From assembly GCF_019890635.1 (NCBI RefSeq), contig NZ_JAIOAB010000003.1:62001-126000 (forward strand): a stretch of 64,000 nt of DNA, written 5' to 3'. Below are positions 59,249-64,000 of the stretch, in pieces (position 1 is the first letter of the stretch; each line of letters starts with the position of its first letter). Both the position numbers and the translations under genes were made by a program. The notes below the pieces were generated by a model, which saw nothing but the letters and a program-made list of their open reading frames with translations, had not been told where the DNA came from and did no database searches. The stretch comes from Streptomyces sennicomposti (GTDB lineage Bacteria; Actinomycetota; Actinomycetes; Streptomycetales; Streptomycetaceae).

Positions 59249-59800
59249 TCAGACCACCAGCGCCGCCGCGCACACCGCCAGCGCGGCCGTGGCCAGCACC
59301 GCCGCCGCGGCGAGCCGTGGGGTGAGCGCGGGCGGGGTCGGCTGGTCGAGGCGGCGGATGCGGAACTGGGCGAGCAGCAGGAAGCCGAGCCAGAGCAGAC
59401 AGCACACGGCGCACACGACGAGGCTCCCGGCCGTGGCCCCGCCGTGCAGGGTCGCCCGCACGGCCAGCACGGCGGCCACCGTCCCGGACAGCGTCGTACG
59501 CCGCCAGGCCAGCCGCGTCCGCTCGGGCTGCAACCCGGGATCCCGCCCCCCGGCCGCCCCTCCCGAGCCGCCCCGCCCGCCGCCTCCCGAGCCGCCCCGC
59601 CCGCTGCCTTCCGCTGAGCCGCCCGGCCCGGTGCCCGTCCCCGAGCCTCCACGCCCACCGCCCGGACCGGCGCCCGCTCCCGAGCCTCTGCGCCCGCCGT
59701 CCGGCCCGGCGCTCGCTCCTGCGCCGCCTCGCCCGGCACCTGCCCCCGTGTCGTCGTGCTCGGCGCCCCTCCCCGCGCCGTCCGGACCGTCGCCGTTCAT
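59249..59800 (-). CDS. DUF202 membrane protein with Gly-rich N-terminus
   Basis: The protein has 183 residues. The first ~90 are a Gly/Arg/Ser-rich low-complexity cytoplasmic segment. DUF202 follows with LQPERTRLAWRRTTLS (signature) and three membrane helices to the C-terminus. The ATG overlaps the partner gene's stop as ATGA. The function of DUF202 is unknown; the glycine-rich extension is unusual beside its compact partner. Confidence 0.85.
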   Translation of the reverse strand: MNGDGPDGAGRGAEHDDTGAGAGRGGAGASAGPDGGRRGSGAGAGPGGGRGGSGTGTGPGGSAEGSGRGGSGGGGRGGSGGAAGGRDPGLQPERTRLAWRRTTLSGTVAAVLAVRATLHGGATAGSLVVCAVCCLLWLGFLLLAQFRIRRLDQPTPPALTPRLAAAAVLATAALAVCAAALVV

Positions 59801-60189
59801 CCTGCCCGGCCGGTGAGGACGACCGCGACCATCACCACGGCGACCACCGCGACGACGACGCTCAGCAGCGCCGGGAACCGCGACGCCGGCAGGTCCTCCC
59901 CGCGCCGCATCGCCCGTTCGCACCGCACCCAGTGGTTGATCGCCCGCAGGGAGCACAGCACCCCCGCGGCGAGCAGCGCCAGGGCGAGACCGACCCGCCA
60001 CTCCCAGCGCAGGTGCGGCAGGAACTGGTCCACCGCGAACCCGCCGCCGATCAGGGCGAGCGCGGTCCGCAGCCAGGCGAGGAAGGTCCGCTCGTTCGCC
60101 AGCGAGAAGCGGTAGTCCGGCGTACGGCCCTCCTCCCGCACCTCCTCGGGGGCGAACCACAGGCGGACGTTCCGTACGAAGTCGATCAC
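59797..60189 (-). CDS. DUF202 (YidH-like) membrane protein
   Basis: The protein has 130 residues. The DUF202 signature FSLANERTFLAWLRTALALI (about 28-47) is followed by three membrane helices. It is the first gene of a coupled pair of DUF202 proteins, which probably form a hetero-oligomeric membrane complex of unknown role. The ATG at 60189 is the only fitting start. Confidence 0.9.
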   Translation of the reverse strand: MIDFVRNVRLWFAPEEVREEGRTPDYRFSLANERTFLAWLRTALALIGGGFAVDQFLPHLRWEWRVGLALALLAAGVLCSLRAINHWVRCERAMRRGEDLPASRFPALLSVVVAVVAVVMVAVVLTGRAG

Positions 60190-60277
60190 GCCAGGACCTT
60201 ACCCATGCGGGCGCGGCACCGGCCCGTGCGCCGCCTCACCGCGTACATGCGCCGCTCCACCGCGTACGTGCGCCGCC

Positions 60278-60793
60278 TCACCGCATCGACCGGTACGCCT
60301 TCAGCCGCTCGTACGCGGCCAGGCTGTCCGGCGTCCACTCCCACGCGTGCAGCCGGCGCTCCACCTCGTCGGCCGGCAGGAAGTCGTGCCAGGCGACCTC
60401 CTCCACCTGCGGCCGGACCGGCAGCTCGCAGCGGACCTGGTACACCGACGACCACCAGCCGGAGCCGTCCACGTGCTCGTAGAGGAACTTGAACAGGAAC
60501 TCGGGGCGGGCCAGCCCGCTCACCCCCAGCTCCTCCTCGGCCTCGCGCAGCGCCGCGTCGTCGTAGCTCTCGCCGGCCCCGACGACCCCGCCCACGAACA
60601 TGTCGTGCAGGGAGGGGAAGGCAAGCTTGGTCGCGGTACGGCGGTGCACGAAGAGCCGGTCCTCGGCGTCCCTGACCTCGATGAAGACGCAGCGGTGCCG
60701 CAGCCCGCGGGCGTAGACCTCGCCGCGCGGGGCCTGTCCGATGATGTGGTCGTTCTCGTCGACCAGGTCGAGGATCTCGTCCGCAGCGCTCAT
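60278..60793 (-). CDS. Nudix hydrolase
   Basis: The 171-residue pyrophosphohydrolase carries the Nudix box GGVVGAGESYDDAALREAEEELGV (about 71-94; key residues G, the REAEEE cluster and final G). The flanking order (EILDLVDENDHIIGQAPRGEVY, IEVRDAEDRLFVHRR) resembles YfcD-type Nudix proteins with isopentenyl-diphosphate-isomerase-like ends. The ATG at 60793 gives the conserved MSAADEI. The substrate is unknown. Confidence 0.92.
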   Translation of the reverse strand: MSAADEILDLVDENDHIIGQAPRGEVYARGLRHRCVFIEVRDAEDRLFVHRRTATKLAFPSLHDMFVGGVVGAGESYDDAALREAEEELGVSGLARPEFLFKFLYEHVDGSGWWSSVYQVRCELPVRPQVEEVAWHDFLPADEVERRLHAWEWTPDSLAAYERLKAYRSMR

Positions 60794-60838
60794 GCCCCCA
60801 TCCAACCAGCCGCCCCCCGCCGCGGGCGGCCGGAGGTC

Positions 60839-61753
60839 TCAGCGGGGCTGGAGCTTGTGCTCGTCGCGTTCCGTGGGCGAGGCGCCGCAGGGCATCGCCG
60901 GGTGCAGCCCCAGCAGCACGATGCCGGCGACGATCGCCGCGAGACCCGCCGCCTCCCACGTCAGCGCGGCCACGTCGGTGCGCAGCCGGTCGCCGAGGAA
61001 GCCCACCCCGCAGGCGATCCCGGCCAGCGGCTCGGCCGCCGTCAGCGCGGGCAGCGACATCCGCAGCGGGGCCGTCTCGAAGGCGCTCTGCACCAGGATC
61101 AGCCCGGTGACGCCGATGGCGAACAGCCCGTACGGCTGCCAGCTGGTGAACAGCTCCGCCCAGCCGCCCGCCGAGAACCGCTGCCCGCTCACCCGGGTCA
61201 GCGCGTCCTGCACGCCGTACAGCAGCCCGGCCGCCACCGCCAGCAGCACCGGGCCCCAGCTCAGCCGGGACCGCTTGGCGTAGGTGGTCAGCACCAGCGC
61301 CACCCCCACCATCGTCCCGATGATCAGCCAGTGCCGCAGCGGGTCGGTGACCGCGGTACCGGCCCGGGGCTGGCCGCCGAGGATGAACGCCGTCACCCCG
61401 CCCGCCAGCAGCGCCAGCCCCAGCCAGCCCTGGCGGCCCAGCGGCTGCCGGGTCTGTCTCTGCGACAGGGCCAGGGCGAACAGCAGGTTCGTCGCCAGCA
61501 GCGGTTCCACCAGGGAGATCTCGCCCCGGCCGAGCGCCACGGCGCCCAGCACCATGCCGACGACCATCAGTCCGAGACCGCCGAGCCAGCGGGGCACCTT
61601 CACCAGGTCGAGCAGCAGCCGGGGCGAGAGGAAGTCGCTCAGTGGCGCCCGCTGTGCGGCGTTCTGCTGGAGCACGAATCCGAAGCCCAGGCAACAGGCG
61701 GCGCTCACGGCGAGAGTCAGAACCAGAACCGACACGCTGCGTACCTCGATCAT
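60839..61753 (-). CDS. DMT-family transporter
   Basis: The protein has 304 residues and nine to ten membrane helices. It starts VLVLTLAVSAACCLGFGFVL and has a QRQTRQPL loop near the first third, which marks the DMT subgroup common in actinobacteria. There is no signal beyond the first helix. It is convergent with nothing close and stands alone beside a Nudix gene. The cargo is unknown. Confidence 0.88.
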   Translation of the reverse strand: MIEVRSVSVLVLTLAVSAACCLGFGFVLQQNAAQRAPLSDFLSPRLLLDLVKVPRWLGGLGLMVVGMVLGAVALGRGEISLVEPLLATNLLFALALSQRQTRQPLGRQGWLGLALLAGGVTAFILGGQPRAGTAVTDPLRHWLIIGTMVGVALVLTTYAKRSRLSWGPVLLAVAAGLLYGVQDALTRVSGQRFSAGGWAELFTSWQPYGLFAIGVTGLILVQSAFETAPLRMSLPALTAAEPLAGIACGVGFLGDRLRTDVAALTWEAAGLAAIVAGIVLLGLHPAMPCGASPTERDEHKLQPR

Positions 61754-62439
61754 CCGGCCGGGCCACGGGGTGCGTAATGGCCGACTTTAGCGTCCCAAAG
61801 CACTGTTTGCCGCTGTGAGTACCCGGATCCGGGCAGCCGACTCCGTCACGACGCCCTCTGCGTCAGGGCGATGTCCCGGCCGTACGGTCATGGTGGGACT
61901 CCCGGCGGCGCCACGCCATGGCGTACGCCACACGAGTGAAGTGTGCGCGGGGACTTGACGGGAGGGGCCGGACGGGCCGTAGTGGGAGACCGTCGCACCC
62001 GGCGGTGATGCGCCATCGCTCCGGGGCGGGACGCCGCCGACTCCGGGGTGCGGTGCCTCCGGCGCCGACAGGGCCGGGCGCCCGACGCGAGGCGTCGCCC
62101 GCGTCCCGTCCGCGCCTCCGGCCCCGGACCGGCGGCCGTTCCTGCGGCGCGTCGTTCCCCGCGCCGACGCGGCGCGAGGGCCCCACAAGTACCCGCCATG
62201 TCACGCCAGTTGACGCGTGTAACGCACCGGCGGCCCTTGACGCCGAGTGTTGGCTGAGGGTTTGCTGTCCGTGATCAGCCGACGGTCGGCCGGTGACCGA
62301 AGGGCGGGCCGCGGCGAGCGGACCGGACGGGGCGGCGCCGACCCGACCCGCCCGCGGAACCCGTACGAGGACCGGCGTGCGCAGCACGGACACCACACGA
62401 ACACAGCACCAACGAAGAGCGCGTAGAGGAAGTCCCGCG
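61754..62439. other. Intergenic region without a recognised gene
   Basis: About 690 bp. No convincing coding sequence was seen on either strand. Two TTGACG motifs (around 61957 and 62212) could be -35 elements for the downstream gene, though clear -10 partners at the right spacing were not found. Confidence 0.4.
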
Positions 62440-63390
62440 GTGCCCCCACCCCCGCCTCCCCTCGGCCGCGGCCGCAAGCGTGCGGCCCAGGCCTTCGACG
62501 CCGCTCTCGACGACGCCGAACTCGTCACCGCCCGGGCCGCGTTGGCCCAGGGGCGATGGCAGGCCGTACGCACCCTGCTGGCCGCCACCGGCGACGACTG
62601 GGACCGGCGCGGCCACCGCGTCGCCGTCCTGGCCGAACCGCCGCACACCGCGGCCTGGGCCCGCGACTGGCTGCTGGCCGAACCCGAGTCCGCCGACGCC
62701 TCCGTCCTGCTCGGCATGGCGCTGGTCCGGCGCGCCCTGCGCGGCGAGGAGAAGCCCGAGAACGCCCGCGAGACCTGCCGGGCGGCGGCCGCCCTCGCGC
62801 CCGCCGACCCCACCCCGTGGCTCGGGCTGCTCCTGCTGGAGCGCGCCCTGGGCGAAGAGGCCGACGTGGTCCGCCTCTTCGACGAGGTACGGCTGCGCCA
62901 CGCCGACCACCACCACGCCCACCATGTGATGGTGGCCGCGCTCGCCGAGCGCCACGCCGAGGCCGGCCCGGACCCGCTGCACGAGGTCTACGACTTCGCC
63001 AACTGGGCCGCCGAGCAGGCCCCCGCCGACTCCCCGCTCGCCATCCTGCCCGTGGTCGCGCACGCCGAGCGCTACCGCGTCCTGGCCACCGCCGGCCTCG
63101 CGAGTGCCGACCCGGCGGCCTCCGGCCACTGGGCGGGCCGCCGGGCCCGGCAGGTGATGAAGTCCGCCTTCGACTGGTGGCTGGAGTGGGGCCAGGAGGG
63201 CCACCCGCGGCACATGATCGACCTGAACTACCTCGCGCACGCCAAGCACTGCGAGGGCCGCGCGGCCGAGGCCGCCGCGCTCTTCCTCCGCATCGGCGAG
63301 CACGCCACCCCGGCGCCGTGGTCGTACCCCGACCGCGACCCGTACACCGCCTTCCGCACCGCCCGCGCGAGCGCCCTGGGCACCGCCTAG
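62440..63390 (+). CDS. TPR-like alpha-helical protein, unknown
   Basis: The protein has 316 residues, almost all helical, without signal peptide or membrane segments. Repeated helix pairs (RAALAQGRWQAVRTLLAATGDD, ARETCRAAAALAPADPTPW, quoted as single motifs) suggest a tetratricopeptide-like solenoid. A W-rich motif SAFDWWLEWGQEGHPRHMIDLNYLA lies at about 245-268. The GTG at 62440 follows GAGGAAG. It may be a scaffold. Its neighbours do not define a pathway, although the next gene is an amino-acid permease. Confidence 0.75.
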   Translation: MPPPPPPLGRGRKRAAQAFDAALDDAELVTARAALAQGRWQAVRTLLAATGDDWDRRGHRVAVLAEPPHTAAWARDWLLAEPESADASVLLGMALVRRALRGEEKPENARETCRAAAALAPADPTPWLGLLLLERALGEEADVVRLFDEVRLRHADHHHAHHVMVAALAERHAEAGPDPLHEVYDFANWAAEQAPADSPLAILPVVAHAERYRVLATAGLASADPAASGHWAGRRARQVMKSAFDWWLEWGQEGHPRHMIDLNYLAHAKHCEGRAAEAAALFLRIGEHATPAPWSYPDRDPYTAFRTARASALGTA

Positions 63391-63619
63391 CCCACCGGCC
63401 CGGCGCCGGCCCCCACGCACGACCGCAAGCCCGCACACAGCACGACCGCACCGAAGATCAAGCCCGCACCACCGCACACAGCACCACCGCACACAGCACG
63501 GCAGCACCACCGCACCGAAGAGCAGGCCCGCACACAGAGCAAGCCGCAAGTCCGCAAGTCCGCAACCGAACACGAGCCACCCCCGCAAGCCTCCCGAGGC
63601 CCGAAAGGACGGTCCCCCG
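63391..63619 (+). repeat. Low-G repetitive leader before the permease gene
   Basis: Imperfect repeats of CACCGCACACAGCA and a duplicated AAGTCCGC unit fill 63421-63565. The strand is C/A-rich and poor in G, so the transcript would be unstructured. A terminator was not seen. Confidence 0.6.
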
Positions 63620-64000
63620 ATGACGACGGGCAGTTCGAGCACGAGCAGACCCACCGCCGGCGGCGACGGCATCAGCACCTTCAAGGGACAGGAGCGGGCG
63701 CTGCGCGCCGACCGCCTCGGCACGGGCGGCCTGCTCCTGTCCGTGCTGGCCGCGACCGCCCCGCTGATGGTGGTCGCCGGCGTGATGCCCACCACGTTCG
63801 CGGTGATGGGCATCGTCGGACAGCCCCTGCTCTTCGTGGTCCTCGGCGTGGTCCTGATCCTCTTCAGCGTCGGCTACGCCGAGATGAGCCGCCACGTCCA
63901 CAACGCGGGCGCCTTCTACGCGTACATCTCCCGCGGCCTCGGCGGCACCGCCGGGGCGAGCGCCGCACTCGTCGCGCTGGTGGCGTACAACGCGCTCCAG
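63620..64000 (+). CDS. APC-family amino-acid permease, 3' end outside window
   Basis: The first 127 codons are present. After a polar N-terminus, the APC signature appears: LRADRLGTGGLLLSVLAATAPLMVVAGVMPTTFA (helix 1; quoted key part LSVLAATAPLMVV), then a second helix and YAEMSRHVHNAGAFYAYISRGLGG, the conserved loop and helix 3. The ATG at 63620 follows AAAGGACGG. Substrate specificity needs the missing part. Confidence 0.88.
   Translation, partial: MTTGSSSTSRPTAGGDGISTFKGQERALRADRLGTGGLLLSVLAATAPLMVVAGVMPTTFAVMGIVGQPLLFVVLGVVLILFSVGYAEMSRHVHNAGAFYAYISRGLGGTAGASAALVALVAYNALQ

Overview
The window is chromosomal DNA of a high-GC actinomycete, almost certainly a Streptomyces. The coding GC is very high, with frequent GTG starts and one TTG start. 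Many genes are coupled by ATGA, GTGA or TTGA overlaps. The gene content is also typical: DnaE2 with a small Y-family partner, a [2Fe-2S] SoxR, a class F sortase, a histidine-brace LPMO with an LAXTG-type wall anchor, many TetR, GntR and MarR regulators, and SGNH and penicillin-acylase exoenzymes. No rRNA, tRNA, CRISPR array, complete insertion sequence or prophage was seen. From memory only, and not verified here, the order resembles the S. coelicolor region around SCO1739 down to about SCO1690.

Left part (1-13.5 kb): a truncated membrane protein, then an SOS-type mutagenesis pair (dnaE2 plus a fingers-less Y-family polymerase-like gene) behind two LexA-box-like sites. Next come a cupin/MarR divergent pair with twin palindromic operators, a secreted lipase convergent with a wall-anchored LPMO across a strong terminator, and a leaderless methyltransferase behind tandem RecA-NDp/PafBC-like promoter elements. 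A double GNAT, a YtrA-type GntR, a DUF72 protein and a DUF5925 AAA ATPase follow.

Glycan block (13.6-24.1 kb): a secreted GH39-like hydrolase faces a tightly overlapping minus-strand operon. That operon encodes two GT2 glycosyltransferases, a NodB-type deacetylase and a 1263-residue fusion of a flippase with a second polytopic domain. A CelD/BcsL-like acyltransferase and a small membrane protein lie upstream. Together these could initiate, deacetylate, export, perhaps polymerise, and trim a surface polysaccharide. This is the most system-like uncharacterised locus in the window.

Middle (24.3-41.6 kb): an SGNH lipase, a CaiB-type CoA transferase, a DrrAB-type exporter with its TetR and operator, an orphan type-ISP specificity-like protein, a UTRA GntR next to homogentisate dioxygenase, and a repeat-tailed lipoprotein coupled to a TetR carrying a collagen-like Gly-X-Gln insert. 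A secreted membrane-anchored protein overlapping a class F sortase, an orphan MsiK-type ATPase, and an aldehyde/alcohol dehydrogenase pair follow.

Right part (41.6-64 kb): largely acyl-CoA metabolism with local TetR control. It holds acyl-CoA dehydrogenases, a MaoC hydratase, an SDR-FadD-TetR operon and an APH-like kinase with an acyl-CoA dehydrogenase. SoxR, a penicillin acylase, a Tat-exported NamZ-like muramidase, a DUF202 pair, a Nudix hydrolase, two DMT transporters and a truncated amino-acid permease complete it. Three pairs of matching palindromes tie separate transcription units to particular TetR proteins, so several small regulons can be proposed from sequence alone.
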